From Alcaligenes pakistanensis (GTDB taxonomy: Bacteria > Pseudomonadota > Gammaproteobacteria > Burkholderiales > Burkholderiaceae_B), in assembly GCF_014652815.1 (NCBI RefSeq), contig NZ_BMZN01000003.1:141429-205428 (forward strand): a DNA stretch of 64,000 bases, given 5' to 3'. Positions 17,136 to 26,369 of this stretch are shown piece by piece (the stretch's first letter is position 1; each line of letters starts with the position of its first letter). The notes under the pieces were generated by a model. The model was not told the origin of the DNA. It searched no databases and saw only the letters and a program-made list of their open reading frames with translations. Position numbers and translations under genes: made by a program.

Positions 17136-18425
17136 ATGTTCACTGCCGTATTCATCTTCATTGCTACTTTGACGCTGGTGATCTGGCAGCCCAAGGGCCT
17201 GGGCATAGGTTGGAGTGCCAGTCTGGGGGCCGCCGCCGCCCTGCTTCTGGGCGTTGTGCAATGGGCGGATCTGGCAGTGGTGTGGGGCATCGTCTGGAAC
17301 GCCACGGCTACTTTTATCGCCATTATCATCATCAGTCTGGTGCTGGATGAGGCCGGTTTTTTTGAATGGGCTGCACTTCACGTTGCGCGGTGGGGGGCCG
17401 GCAGCGGCCGCAAACTCTTTGCCTTCATCGTGATTCTGGGGGCTGCCGTTTCAGCCCTGTTTGCCAATGATGGCGCTGCGCTGATCCTGACTCCGATCGT
17501 CATGGCCATGCTGCTTGCGCTGGGCTTCTCGCCCGCATCTACCTTGGCCTTTGTCATGGCCGCCGGGTTTATTGCAGATACAGCCAGCCTGCCACTGCTC
17601 GTCTCCAACCTGGTGAATATCGTCTCTGCCGACTATTTCAAACTGGGCTTTGCTGATTACGCCGCCATCATGGTGCCCGTCAATATCGTGTCCGTGTTGG
17701 CCAGCCTAGCCATGCTGATGCTATTTTTCCGTCGCGACATCCCGGCACAGTACCGGCTTGAACAACTGAAACAGCCCAGCGAAGCCATCAGGGACCCGGC
17801 GACCTTCCGCGCGGCCTGGTTTGTCCTGGCCTTGCTGCTAATAGGATTTTTCGCCCTGGAACCTTTGGGTATACCGGTCAGCGCCGTTGCCACGGCAGGG
17901 GCCGTGATCTTACTGGCCGTCGCCGCCCGTGGCAGCGCCATCAGTACCAAAAAAGTACTGCGCAATGCGCCCTGGCAAATCGTGGTGTTTTCCTTAGGGA
18001 TGTATCTGGTGGTCTACGGCCTACGCAATGCCGGACTAACCAGCTATCTGGCTGAACTACTGAACAGTTTTTCTCAGGCAGGCGTCTGGGCTGCGGCGAT
18101 GGGCACAGGCATCGTGTCCGCCCTGCTGTCCTCGGTCATGAACAATATGCCTACGGTATTGGTCACAGCCCTGTCCATCGACTCATCCAGCGCCCAAGGG
18201 GTGGTCAAGGAAGCCATGATCTACGCCAATGTCATCGGCAGCGACCTGGGGCCTAAATTCACGCCCATAGGCAGTCTGGCCACCTTGCTGTGGTTGCACG
18301 TACTGAGCCAGAAAGGCACAAAAATCAGCTGGGGCTACTACTTCAAAGTAGGTGTTGTCCTGACCACGCCCGTACTGCTGATCACCCTGGCGGCCCTGGC
18401 CTTACGTCTGGGTATTACAAACTGA
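17136..18425 (+). CDS. arsB: Arsenite efflux pump
   Basis: The 429-residue polytopic membrane protein has the usual ArsB length and about 12 helices. The ATG at 17136 is preferred to the TTG at 17127. [19 protein letters not shown] (about 110-128), [20 protein letters not shown] and [12 protein letters not shown] near 330 are family hallmarks. It extrudes arsenite (and antimonite), alone or with ArsA, which is not present here. It lies about 100 bp after arsR and 24 bp before arsC. Confidence 0.95.
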   Translation: MFTAVFIFIATLTLVIWQPKGLGIGWSASLGAAAALLLGVVQWADLAVVWGIVWNATATFIAIIIISLVLDEAGFFEWAALHVARWGAGSGRKLFAFIVILGAAVSALFANDGAALILTPIVMAMLLALGFSPASTLAFVMAAGFIADTASLPLLVSNLVNIVSADYFKLGFADYAAIMVPVNIVSVLASLAMLMLFFRRDIPAQYRLEQLKQPSEAIRDPATFRAAWFVLALLLIGFFALEPLGIPVSAVATAGAVILLAVAARGSAISTKKVLRNAPWQIVVFSLGMYLVVYGLRNAGLTSYLAELLNSFSQAGVWAAAMGTGIVSALLSSVMNNMPTVLVTALSIDSSSAQGVVKEAMIYANVIGSDLGPKFTPIGSLATLLWLHVLSQKGTKISWGYYFKVGVVLTTPVLLITLAALALRLGITN

Positions 18426-18449
18426 TTTCCTGATAAAGAGCACGACGCC

Positions 18450-18881
18450 ATGACAGCCATCACCATTTATCACAACCCGGCCTGCGGCACGTCCCGCAAT
18501 ACGCTGGGCCTGATACGCAACAGTGGTCAAGAGCCCACCATCATCGAGTACCTGCAAACGCCGCCAGACCGAGCCACCCTGCTTCGGTTGATTGCTGACT
18601 GCGGCCTGAGCGTACGGGAAGTCCTGCGACAAAAAGAGACACCCTACGACGCGCTGCAATTAGACGACCCGAAATGGCGTGACGAGCAACTGATTGATTT
18701 CATGCTGAAACACCCGATTCTGATCAACCGCCCCATCGTTGTTACCCCACTAGGCACACGCTTATGCCGCCCCTCTGAAGAGGTAATGGAGATACTGCCC
18801 CAGCCGCAACAAGGTGCATTCCGGAAAGAGGACGGCGAGGCTGTCATTGATGCAAAAGGACAAAGAATTGAACAAGGCTGA
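18450..18881 (+). CDS. arsC: Arsenate reductase, glutaredoxin-dependent type
   Basis: The 143-residue enzyme reduces arsenate to arsenite for export by ArsB. The catalytic Cys12 lies in [12 protein letters not shown], and the arginine positions in the substrate pocket are present ([28 protein letters not shown]). This is the E. coli R773-type ArsC that uses glutaredoxin/glutathione. Its last 32 bp overlap the start of arsH, so the two are probably translationally coupled. Confidence 0.95.
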   Translation: MTAITIYHNPACGTSRNTLGLIRNSGQEPTIIEYLQTPPDRATLLRLIADCGLSVREVLRQKETPYDALQLDDPKWRDEQLIDFMLKHPILINRPIVVTPLGTRLCRPSEEVMEILPQPQQGAFRKEDGEAVIDAKGQRIEQG

Positions 18882-19584
18882 CCTACCCAATCTGGACGAA
18901 AACGCTTTTAGAACTCCATATCTGACAGAGGTGCTACCTCCAAAAAGGGCTTCACATCCACCCCGCGTCTTGTTGTTGTACGGCTCCTTGCGGGAGCGCT
19001 CCTACAGCCGTTTTTTGACACAAGAAGCAGCGCGATTGCTGGAAGCAATGGGTGCAGAAACCAGGGTATTCGATCCCCATGACCTGCCCTTGCCCGATGG
19101 AGCAACAGAAGACCACCCCAAAGTGCAGGAGCTCCGTCAACTAGTGCAGTGGGCTGAAGGCATGGTCTGGACATCGCCCGAGCGACACGGCGCCATGAGC
19201 AGCGTCCTGAAAGCACAAATCGACTGGATTCCTTTAAGCATTGGTGCCGTACGCCCCACACAAGGCAAAACCCTGGCTGTCATGCAAGTTTCCGGTGGAT
19301 CCCAATCCTTTAACGCCTTGAACCAGATGCGCGTGCTGGGTCGCTGGATGCGCCTGATCACCATCCCCAACCAATCTTCCGTTGCCAAAGCCTTTCTGGA
19401 ATTTGACGAAGAAGGCCGCATGAAACCCTCGTCCTACTACGATCGCATGGTAGATGTGATGGAAGAGCTAGTTAAACTCACCTTACTGACGCGTGAATGC
19501 GCGGAGTATCTGGTGGATAGATATAGCGAACGCAAGGAAACAACGCAGGAGCTATCAAAGCGGGTGAGTCAGCGAAGTATCTAG
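18850..19584 (+). CDS. arsH: NADPH-dependent FMN reductase ArsH
   Basis: The ATG at 18850, inside arsC, gives 244 residues, normal for ArsH. The flavodoxin-like fold has [19 protein letters not shown] (FMN phosphate loop, near residue 45), [19 protein letters not shown] and [15 protein letters not shown]. ArsH oxidises or detoxifies organoarsenicals and handles reactive oxygen. It is the fourth gene of arsRBCH. The earlier GTG-type extension at 18814 is unlikely. Confidence 0.94.
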   Translation: MQKDKELNKADLPNLDENAFRTPYLTEVLPPKRASHPPRVLLLYGSLRERSYSRFLTQEAARLLEAMGAETRVFDPHDLPLPDGATEDHPKVQELRQLVQWAEGMVWTSPERHGAMSSVLKAQIDWIPLSIGAVRPTQGKTLAVMQVSGGSQSFNALNQMRVLGRWMRLITIPNQSSVAKAFLEFDEEGRMKPSSYYDRMVDVMEELVKLTLLTRECAEYLVDRYSERKETTQELSKRVSQRSI

Positions 19585-19733
19585 TGCGTCAATCAGGGAG
19601 GGAGACGCATAGTCGCCGTGCTTTTCAAAAACACGCAGCAACGATACAAACAACTGACGTGCTTGCGGCTGCTTTGACCCATGCATCACACTAGCATCAG
19701 TTTCCCTTCATCTTTCCCTGCCAGGCTGTGCAC

Positions 19734-20402
19734 ATGCGTATTCTCTTAATCGAAGACGATCCCTCGCTAGGCAGTTCCTTGCAGTCATGGCTGCATCTGG
19801 ACGGCTATGCCGTGGACTGGCTACAACGCGGCGATCAAGTTGCGACAGCCTTAGCGACTCATACCTATCAATGCATATTGCTGGATCGGGGCCTGCCCGG
19901 ACTGGACGGCGATGCCGTTCTGCGTCGCTTGCGGGGGGCCGATGGGTCTCATGCACAGGTTCCAGCCATTGTGATCACCGCCCGTGATACCTTGGCTGAC
20001 CGAGTACAAGGCCTGGATCTGGGGGCAGACGACTATCTAGTCAAACCGTTTGATCTTGAAGAGCTATCCGCACGAGTACGGGCAGCCTTACGCCGCAGCG
20101 CTGCGCAAACCACCCCCGAATGGCGTCATGGTGCCGTCACCATCGACCCGACAGCCAAACGCGTCACGTTAAACGACAAGCCCGTGGCCGTAACCGCGCG
20201 CGAATTCGCCGTCCTGCAGGCCCTGATGCACCATCCCTCCCATATTTTAAGTCGCGCCCAGCTTGAAGAAGCTCTCTATGGCTGGAGCGAAGAAGTAGAA
20301 AGCAACGCTATCGAAGTACACATCTACAATCTGCGTAAGAAACTAGGTAGTGACTTCATCGTCACTGTACGTAATCAAGGCTACGGGCTGGCGCCAACAT
20401 GA
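19734..20402 (+). CDS. OmpR-family response regulator (QseB/PmrA-like)
   Basis: The 222-residue regulator has a receiver domain (acidic E7-D8-D9, phosphorylation site Asp51 in LLDRGLPGLDG, lysine in DYLVKPF) and an OmpR/PhoB winged helix (about 125-220, ESNAIEVHIYNLRKKLG). A GTG six bases upstream is an alternative start. It overlaps the kinase gene by four bases (ATGA). Pairing with a kinase and a YgiW-like OB-fold gene matches QseB/QseC neighbourhoods. The signal is unknown. Confidence 0.9.
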   Translation: MRILLIEDDPSLGSSLQSWLHLDGYAVDWLQRGDQVATALATHTYQCILLDRGLPGLDGDAVLRRLRGADGSHAQVPAIVITARDTLADRVQGLDLGADDYLVKPFDLEELSARVRAALRRSAAQTTPEWRHGAVTIDPTAKRVTLNDKPVAVTAREFAVLQALMHHPSHILSRAQLEEALYGWSEEVESNAIEVHIYNLRKKLGSDFIVTVRNQGYGLAPT

Positions 20403-21790
20403 AACGCCTGATCCAGAAACTGCTTCGTCGACGCTCTAGACCCAAAACCCCGGTTTTACGTCCAGACGGCTGGTCTTTGCGACGACGCCTGCTGCTGATC
20501 GTCATGGGAACCAGCATCAGCCTGTGGCTGGTCAGCCTGTCCATCGTGGTCGGTGTTGCCTGGCATGCCACCAGCGAAGTTCTTGATGATGCCCTGGAAG
20601 AAGGGGCGCGCTTGGTGTTGTTACTGGACCCGCAAGGGGCGCAGGCTACTCCCAGTACACCCGGCGCACTCCTGAACCGTGGTGATGCACTCAAGCTACG
20701 TATGTATTACCAGTTGGTGGCAGCGGACGGCCGGGTCCTGCTGCGTGGTGACGACACCCCAAAGACAGCCTTTTTGCCCCAAGCCAGACGCGAAGTCACC
20801 AGCACGGTATGGGTCGACGATGAGCTCTGGCGGGTGTATGTCCGCCCAGGGCCAGAAGGGGTGACTGCGCAAGTCGCTCAGCCCATGAAGGAGCGGCTGG
20901 AACTGCTGGAGGACATGGCCGAGAACCTGATCTGGCCCGCATTGGGTTTGCTCACTTTGTTGGGCCTATTAAGCTGGTTATTGATACGACGCCTGATGCG
21001 CCCTCTGGAGGACACTGCCAGACACATCAACTCCAAATCACCCGATGACCTCACGCCCGTGCAAGGCGGAAACCCGCCACGCGAGCTGCAACCCATACTG
21101 GACGCACTTAATGCCCTAATGGCTCGTCTATCTGCAGCGCTTGAGAGTGAGCGGCAATTTACCTCCGATGCGGCGCACGAGCTACGCACTCCACTGGCTG
21201 GCCTGCGCATGCGAGTTCAGTTGATCGAACGCGAGCTTCAACTGCCGGACCCTCATCTGCAGCAGTTGCGCACTGACCTGGACCGTTGCACTACCCTGGT
21301 AGAAAGCCTGCTGGCCTTAACGAGACTAGAGCCGCAGGCCGAGCCCCTGAAACGTGAAACCGTAGATCTGAATCAGATTCTGGACAGTTTGAGTCCATCG
21401 CCTCCCGCTCTACCAGTGACTATTGAGCGAACGTTAGCAGTGACAATGCTGCAGGCTGCCCCTGTGTTGTTAAGCAGTGCTTTACGCAACCTGATTGGCA
21501 ATGCCGTGCTCTACGGCGGAGCAGGGGCCCGGGTACGAATCGAAACCACACGCAGGTCCGACGGTGGTGTGCGTCTTGTTGTCCGTGACAATGGGCCTGG
21601 TGTGTCTCCCGACCAACGGACTCGTTTGGGAGAGAAATTCTTTCGCGTACTTGGCACCGGGCAGCCAGGCAACGGCCTGGGTTTGTCCATCGTGGCGCGT
21701 ATTGCCGCCTTGCATGATGCCAAGTTGTCTTTTGAAGATGGGCTAGAGGGTCAGGGCCTGGGAGTGGCACTGGATTTTCCAGCAAACTGA
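20399..21790 (+). CDS. Sensor histidine kinase (QseC-like)
   Basis: The 463-residue membrane kinase has a first transmembrane helix at about 28-55, a periplasmic loop of about 115 residues, a second helix near 175-195, then HAMP, the H-box (SDAAHELRTPLAGLRMRVQL), the N box (NLIGNAVLYGG) and G boxes (VRDNGPGVSPD, GNGLGLSIV). It phosphorylates the regulator encoded just upstream, with which it shares an ATGA overlap. Order and subfamily fit QseC/PmrB-type sensors. The C-terminal gene neighbour is YgiW-like. Confidence 0.9.
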   Translation: MKRLIQKLLRRRSRPKTPVLRPDGWSLRRRLLLIVMGTSISLWLVSLSIVVGVAWHATSEVLDDALEEGARLVLLLDPQGAQATPSTPGALLNRGDALKLRMYYQLVAADGRVLLRGDDTPKTAFLPQARREVTSTVWVDDELWRVYVRPGPEGVTAQVAQPMKERLELLEDMAENLIWPALGLLTLLGLLSWLLIRRLMRPLEDTARHINSKSPDDLTPVQGGNPPRELQPILDALNALMARLSAALESERQFTSDAAHELRTPLAGLRMRVQLIERELQLPDPHLQQLRTDLDRCTTLVESLLALTRLEPQAEPLKRETVDLNQILDSLSPSPPALPVTIERTLAVTMLQAAPVLLSSALRNLIGNAVLYGGAGARVRIETTRRSDGGVRLVVRDNGPGVSPDQRTRLGEKFFRVLGTGQPGNGLGLSIVARIAALHDAKLSFEDGLEGQGLGVALDFPAN

Positions 21791-21878
21791 GTGTCTTCAG
21801 ATTGCCTTCAGGTTCGGGGGTTCTAATAAAACCATTCCGCAATCGGCGGAACATTCACCCGCTACAGGAAACCCACCC

Positions 21879-22289
21879 ATGAGATTCACTTTCCCCACCT
21901 TCGCCGCCGCCCTACTTGCTCTTGGCACCACCGTCGCCATCGCACAACCCACTAGCTACACCGGCCCCAACAATGCCCCACAAGCCGCCAGTGCTCCGGG
22001 CTCCTACTCTGGCCCGAGCAACGTACAGCTCATCACCGTCAAACAGCTACTGGACACCGGCCGCGATGATCAGATCGCTCGTTTGCAAGGTCGTTTGGTA
22101 TCGTTTGAGGGCGACGAACGCTACATTTTTGAGGATGCCACAGGCCGCATCACGGTAGAGATCGACAACGAAGATTTTCCAGCTGGCCAGACCATTAACG
22201 CCGAACAGAAAGTAGAACTGACTGGCGAATTTGACAAGGGTTTACGCAAAACTGAATTCGAGGTCGACCGCCTGAGTCTGATTCCTTAA
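21879..22289 (+). CDS. Periplasmic BOF (OB-fold) protein, YgiW/YdeI family
   Basis: The 136-residue precursor has a signal peptide (cleavage near AIA-QP at residue 22), a Ser/Pro/Gly-rich linker, then a bacterial OB-fold (QLITVKQLLDTGRDD to the end; DATGRITVEIDNEDF). YgiW/YdeI proteins are linked to stress tolerance and in Escherichia coli sit next to qseBC. Here the gene follows the kinase by 88 bp. A hairpin terminator follows it. Confidence 0.87.
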   Translation: MRFTFPTFAAALLALGTTVAIAQPTSYTGPNNAPQAASAPGSYSGPSNVQLITVKQLLDTGRDDQIARLQGRLVSFEGDERYIFEDATGRITVEIDNEDFPAGQTINAEQKVELTGEFDKGLRKTEFEVDRLSLIP

Positions 22290-22344
22290 ATGCTGCACGG
22301 CCTGCGTTACCCCTCAGGCAAGCCCAAGCCATCGCAGACAACAA

Positions 22345-22376
22345 AAAACCCGCCTAGCTTGCGCAGGGCGGGTTTT
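22345..22376 (+). terminator. Hairpin terminator after ygiW-like gene
   Basis: A ten-pair stem (AAAACCCGCC / GGCGGGTTTT) with an 11-nt loop is followed by T-rich sequence. It closes the qseBC/ygiW-like unit just before the convergent tRNA gene, and could also act on the minus strand after the tRNA. Confidence 0.75.
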
Positions 22377-22391
22377 CGGGTACTGAATTCT

Positions 22392-22482
22392 TGGCGGACA
22401 GAGGGGGATTCGAACCCCCGATACGCTATAAACGTATACACGCTTTCCAGGCGTGCGCCTTCAACCGCTCGGCCACCTGTCC
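22392..22482 (-). tRNA. tRNA-Ser(GGA)
   Basis: A 91-nt class II tRNA reads on the minus strand. It has the acceptor stem GGACAGG paired with the 3' end, a D-arm with GCCGAGCGGTTGAAGGC, an anticodon loop CTGGAAA (anticodon GGA, reading UCC/UCU), a long variable arm (TATACGTTTATAGCGTAT) as in serine tRNAs, TPsiC GGTTCGAAT, and an encoded CCA. Confidence 0.96.
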
Positions 22483-22631
22483 TAATTGTTCGTTTGGCAA
22501 GCAATTTGAAGCTGCTAATGCCAAGTCCATAATAATAGCAGGACTTATCCTTGTAACGCAAGTGTTCAAATTTTTTCGTTGGCTAAATGTAGAGCCTGTC
22601 GCCTCAACTTCGGGATGACCGCGTATACCGC

Positions 22632-23780
22632 TTACTCAAAGTCCGAAGGAGAAGCCCCGCCCACTGCCTGCAACAAGGCGTCCCAATGGTCACGCTGGCG
22701 CGCCAGAACTCGCAGGTCGGCACCGAATAAACGCACATCAGTGAACTCAAAGGGTTCAACATCATCTAGTCCGGACAAGGCGGTAATATCCGCTACACCA
22801 CGCCCCTGGCCCAGAATTTTAGGGGCCAGATACATCAGCAGTTGATCCACTACACCCGCATCAATCAAAGCACCGGAAAGGCGTGCCCCTGCTTCCGCAT
22901 GGATTTCATTGACCTGCTGCTCTGCCATCCAGTCCAGTACCGCTCGGACATCCACCTGGCCTTCGTGCAAGGGCATGGGAATAACTAGGGCATTGCGGTC
23001 CGCCAATTGAGCTTCGCGCTCCGGATCGCGACGATGCGTAAACACCCAGCATTGCGTGCCATCCAGCAAAGCTGCCTTAGGGTCCAGACGCAGATGCGTA
23101 TCCAGCACCGCCTTGATCGGTGGCCGCGGCGTAGATACGGCTCGTACGTTCATCAGGGGATTGTCGGCATTTACGGTTCCGATGCCCGTCAATACGACGC
23201 AGCTGCGCGCGCGCCAATGATGGCCATCATCGCGCGCCTGTGGCCCGGTAATCCATTGCGAACGCCCATCCGGTAATGCGCTGCGGCCATCCAAAGAGGC
23301 CGCCATTTTCATCCACAGCCAGGGGCGTGATCGCGTCATACGGGCAAAGAAACCAGCATTGATCGCCAGTGCCTGCTCTACGCATAAAGGGCCGTCCACT
23401 GTAATTCCCGCCTGACGCAAACGTGTGGCTCCACGTCCTGCTACCAAGGGGTTGGGGTCATACATGGAAAACACCACTCGCCCAGCACCGGCCTTGACCA
23501 GCGCATCAGCACAAGGTGGCGTACGCCCGTGGTGGCTGCATGGCTCCAGGGTGACGTAAAAGGTGGCTCCTGCCACGTTCACGCCACGTTCACGCGCTTG
23601 CTGCAAGGCCATGACTTCTGCATGTGGGCCACCCGCTTGCTGGGTCGAACCCGAGGCCAGCAATTGGCCGTCGCGCACGATCAGGCAAGCCACTCGCGGA
23701 TTGGGGGCGCTGATATAAAGGGATTTCTCGGCCAGCTCCAAGGCTTGCCGCATCCAGATGACGTCTTCTTGCTCGACCAT
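22632..23780 (-). CDS. ribD: Bifunctional riboflavin biosynthesis deaminase/reductase
   Basis: The 382-residue protein has an N-terminal cytidine-deaminase-like zinc domain (PHAEVMAL with GGPHAE at 46-52, PCSHHGRTPPCADAL at about 80-94) and a C-terminal reductase domain (KMAASLDGRSALPDGRSQWI, about 156-175). It converts 2,5-diamino-6-ribosylaminopyrimidinone phosphate to the ribitylamino-uracil phosphate in riboflavin synthesis. It begins 5 bp after nrdR, giving the common betaproteobacterial order glyA-nrdR-ribD. Confidence 0.95.
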   Translation of the reverse strand: MVEQEDVIWMRQALELAEKSLYISAPNPRVACLIVRDGQLLASGSTQQAGGPHAEVMALQQARERGVNVAGATFYVTLEPCSHHGRTPPCADALVKAGAGRVVFSMYDPNPLVAGRGATRLRQAGITVDGPLCVEQALAINAGFFARMTRSRPWLWMKMAASLDGRSALPDGRSQWITGPQARDDGHHWRARSCVVLTGIGTVNADNPLMNVRAVSTPRPPIKAVLDTHLRLDPKAALLDGTQCWVFTHRRDPEREAQLADRNALVIPMPLHEGQVDVRAVLDWMAEQQVNEIHAEAGARLSGALIDAGVVDQLLMYLAPKILGQGRGVADITALSGLDDVEPFEFTDVRLFGADLRVLARQRDHWDALLQAVGGASPSDFE

Positions 23781-23785
23781 AAGCC

Positions 23786-24247
23786 TTAGCCGTGGTCAGG
23801 ATCGTTCATTTCATCGATCGCCTGCACGAACTCGCGGATGTCTTTAAAGCTCTTGTAGACCGAGGCAAAGCGCACATACGCCACCTGATCCAGCTGTTTG
23901 AGCTCTGCCATAACCAGCTCGCCGATGGTCTCGGAAGAGACTTCACGTTCGCCAGTCAGTTGAAGTTTTTCTTCGATACGCTGTACAGCGGCATCGACTT
24001 GAGCCATAGGGATAGAACGCTTGCGTAGCGCCACACCCATGCTCGCCCGCAGTCGTGCGGGGTCAAATTCCATACGCGTGCCATTGCGCTTGGCCACAAC
24101 GGGCAAGCTCAGTTCTGCACGCTCGTAGGTCGTGAAGCGCCGTTCACAGGCCGAGCATTTACGACGTCGCCGAATGGCGTCGCCTTCTTCGGTGATTCGA
24201 GAATCGATCACCTGGGTATCGGCATGGTGGCAGAACGGACACTTCAT
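23786..24247 (-). CDS. nrdR: Ribonucleotide reductase regulator
   Basis: The 153-residue repressor has an N-terminal zinc ribbon ([15 protein letters not shown] with the second CSACERR pair) and an ATP-cone domain ([18 protein letters not shown] onward). NrdR represses nrd operons when dATP/ATP bind the cone. It is co-directional with glyA upstream and ribD downstream, and its length is normal. Confidence 0.96.
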   Translation of the reverse strand: MKCPFCHHADTQVIDSRITEEGDAIRRRRKCSACERRFTTYERAELSLPVVAKRNGTRMEFDPARLRASMGVALRKRSIPMAQVDAAVQRIEEKLQLTGEREVSSETIGELVMAELKQLDQVAYVRFASVYKSFKDIREFVQAIDEMNDPDHG

Positions 24248-24255
24248 TCAAGATC

Positions 24256-24273
24256 GCGGGCCTTGCGGCCCGC
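24256..24273 (-). terminator. Short G+C-rich hairpin between glyA and nrdR
   Basis: A seven-pair stem (GCGGGCC / GGCCCGC) with loop TTGC lies in the 36-bp glyA-nrdR gap. Without a T-run it is more likely an attenuating or processing hairpin that lowers nrdR-ribD expression than a full terminator. Confidence 0.4.
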
Positions 24274-24283
24274 TCCGGCTGGA

Positions 24284-25531
24284 TTACTTGGAGTACACAG
24301 GCAACTTAGCAGTCAGCTCGTGTACACGGCGACGAACGTCCGCCAAAACGGCTTCATCGTGAGGATTGTCCAGTACATCAGCAATCAGGTGCGCCGTCAA
24401 TTCCGCTTCGGCTTCTTTAAAACCGCGAGTGGTCATGGCAGGAGTACCCAAACGCACGCCGCTGGTAACGAAAGGCTTTTCTGGATCGTTAGGGATGGCG
24501 TTCTTGTTGACCGTGATGTGGGCTTTGCCCAGCGCTTCTTCGGCCACTTTACCGGTGATGCCCTTAGGACGCAGATCCACCAGCATGACGTGGCTTTCTG
24601 TACGGCCAGACACGATGCGCAGACCACGCTCAACCAGCGTACGGGCCAGCACATCAGCGTTTTTCACGACTTGAGCAGCGTAGTCCTTGAACTCAGGAGC
24701 CAATGCTTCTTTGAACGCAACAGCTTTACCAGCGATCACGTGGATCAGTGGGCCGCCTTGGATGCCGGGGAAAATAGCCGAGTTAATGGCTTTTTCGTGC
24801 TCGGCCTTCATCATGATGACGCCGCCACGAGGGCCGCGCAGGGACTTGTGCGTCGTCGACGTCACAAAGTCAGCGTGAGGTACAGGGTTGGGGTAGGCGC
24901 CACCAGCAACCAGACCGGCGTAGTGAGCGATGTCTACCATGAACAGGGCACCGTTTTCATGAGCGATACGAGCCATGCGTTCAAAGTCGATACGCAGGGC
25001 GTAAGCCGAAGCACCACCCACGATCAACTTAGGTTTGTGCTCTTTGGCCAAACGCTCCAACTGGTCGTAGTCCAGTTCTTCGTTTTCGTCCAGACCGTAG
25101 GACACGAAGTTGTACAGCTTGCCCGACGCGTTCACGGGCGAACCGTGCGTCAAGTGACCGCCTTCAGCCAAGCTCATACCCAGGACGGTATCACCGGGTT
25201 TGAGCACAGCCATGTACACGCCCTGGTTGGCTTGCGAACCGGAGTTAGGCTGCACGTTGGCGGCTTCAGCACCAAACAGCTCTTTCAGGCGGTCAATAGC
25301 CAGTTGCTCGACCACGTCCACGAACTCGCAACCACCGTAGTAGCGCTTGCCAGGATAACCTTCCGCGTATTTATTGGTCAGTTGTGTGCCCTGGGCCTGC
25401 ATCACGGCGGGGCTGGTGTAGTTTTCCGAGGCGATCAGCTCGATGTGCTGCTCCTGGCGCACATCTTCGTTTTGAATCGCAGCCCAAAGATCGGGGTCAA
25501 CTTTGTCAAGAGTCGCAGAACGGTCAAACAT
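24284..25531 (-). CDS. glyA: Serine hydroxymethyltransferase
   Basis: The 415-residue PLP enzyme interconverts serine and glycine with tetrahydrofolate. [15 protein letters not shown] near 35, [14 protein letters not shown] and the PLP-lysine motif [15 protein letters not shown] (lysine near 229) are all present and the length is standard. It leads the glyA-nrdR-ribD cluster. The upstream region before 25532 should carry its promoter. Confidence 0.97.
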   Translation of the reverse strand: MFDRSATLDKVDPDLWAAIQNEDVRQEQHIELIASENYTSPAVMQAQGTQLTNKYAEGYPGKRYYGGCEFVDVVEQLAIDRLKELFGAEAANVQPNSGSQANQGVYMAVLKPGDTVLGMSLAEGGHLTHGSPVNASGKLYNFVSYGLDENEELDYDQLERLAKEHKPKLIVGGASAYALRIDFERMARIAHENGALFMVDIAHYAGLVAGGAYPNPVPHADFVTSTTHKSLRGPRGGVIMMKAEHEKAINSAIFPGIQGGPLIHVIAGKAVAFKEALAPEFKDYAAQVVKNADVLARTLVERGLRIVSGRTESHVMLVDLRPKGITGKVAEEALGKAHITVNKNAIPNDPEKPFVTSGVRLGTPAMTTRGFKEAEAELTAHLIADVLDNPHDEAVLADVRRRVHELTAKLPVYSK

Positions 25532-25663
25532 GAGGGTTCCTAAGGATAAAGTGGTAGCAAACTAAGAAAGCAGTATTTTAGCGCGGAAGCACGGGAAACC
25601 ACCGAGACAAACGCCTCTGGTGGCAGAAACCCCAAAAAATGTGGAAATAAGTAAGGCGGCGGC

Positions 25664-25707
25664 AGGCGGACTCAAGAGAATATGAAAAAAACTCAAGCAG
25701 TCCGCCT
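25664..25707. repeat. Inverted repeat downstream of the PEBP-family gene
   Basis: Nine bases (AGGCGGACT) recur in inverse orientation (AGTCCGCCT) across a 26-nt loop that contains an A-run and twin CTCAAG copies. It lies 7 bp after the stop of the minus-strand PEBP gene and may act in termination. It is weaker than the other hairpins in the window. Confidence 0.35.
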
Positions 25708-25714
25708 AAGGGAG

Positions 25715-26350
25715 TCAGGATTGCTGAATCAAGCGGGGATTCAAGGTGTACACGCCAGTTAAGGCGGCACGTCCCAAAATATGACCTTCCATCGCACGCA
25801 ATACGTCCTGACCAGTGAAGCGCCCTTCCAGGGGCAACTCAGCAATATCCAGGGCGTAGACCGTAAAGACATAACGGTGCGGCAAAGCATCGTTCCACGG
25901 TGGGCACGGGCCGTCGTAGCCGAAGTAATCACCGTTCATGTCGCGGTCGCTGGCAAACCAGTTGGTAAAGTCGTTCACGCCCTGGCGGGTATCGTCCAGA
26001 GCCAAGGGACCGGCTTTACCGCGTGGGGTGATGCCCTTGGAGTAAGAGCCTTCAGCCAGGCTGCGCAATTCGGGCGAAACGTTAATCAAGACCCAATGGA
26101 AAAAATCCACCCGTGGTAGATCTGCCGGTACCTCGCGCCCGTCGTGGTTCACATCGTCCGGTTTACTGGGGACGTCGGGGTCGTGGCAAATAACCACAAA
26201 GGATTGGGTCTGCTCGGGAACATCGGACCATTCCAGATGCGGATTGGCGTTACCGGCCAAGGCGACTCTCGATTGCGCGTCATAGCGGCAAAATGCCAGA
26301 CGCTCGGGAATCACGCTCTGATCTTGAAAAGAATCACTACGCAGTTTCAT
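25715..26350 (-). CDS. YbhB/YbcL-family (PEBP, Raf-kinase-inhibitor-like) protein
   Basis: The 211-residue protein of the phosphatidylethanolamine-binding fold has PHLEWSDVPEQTQSFVVICH and PDVPSKPDD near 40-65, DFFHWVLINV, GYDGPCPPWND and HRYVFTVYALD, the conserved ligand-pocket motifs. The ATG at 26350 follows a good GGAGG site, whereas the 5-codon upstream extension does not. The bacterial role is unclear. It lies 19 bp after tyrS on the same strand, so it is probably co-transcribed. Confidence 0.85.
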   Translation of the reverse strand: MKLRSDSFQDQSVIPERLAFCRYDAQSRVALAGNANPHLEWSDVPEQTQSFVVICHDPDVPSKPDDVNHDGREVPADLPRVDFFHWVLINVSPELRSLAEGSYSKGITPRGKAGPLALDDTRQGVNDFTNWFASDRDMNGDYFGYDGPCPPWNDALPHRYVFTVYALDIAELPLEGRFTGQDVLRAMEGHILGRAALTGVYTLNPRLIQQS

Positions 26351-26369
26351 TGCAGACCTCCACAATCAA

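Noticed and set aside
24224-25543. 439-codon open frame opposite glyA
   Set aside because: It overlaps glyA throughout, and the glyA protein is unmistakable. No ribosome-binding site or domain is seen in the antisense frame.
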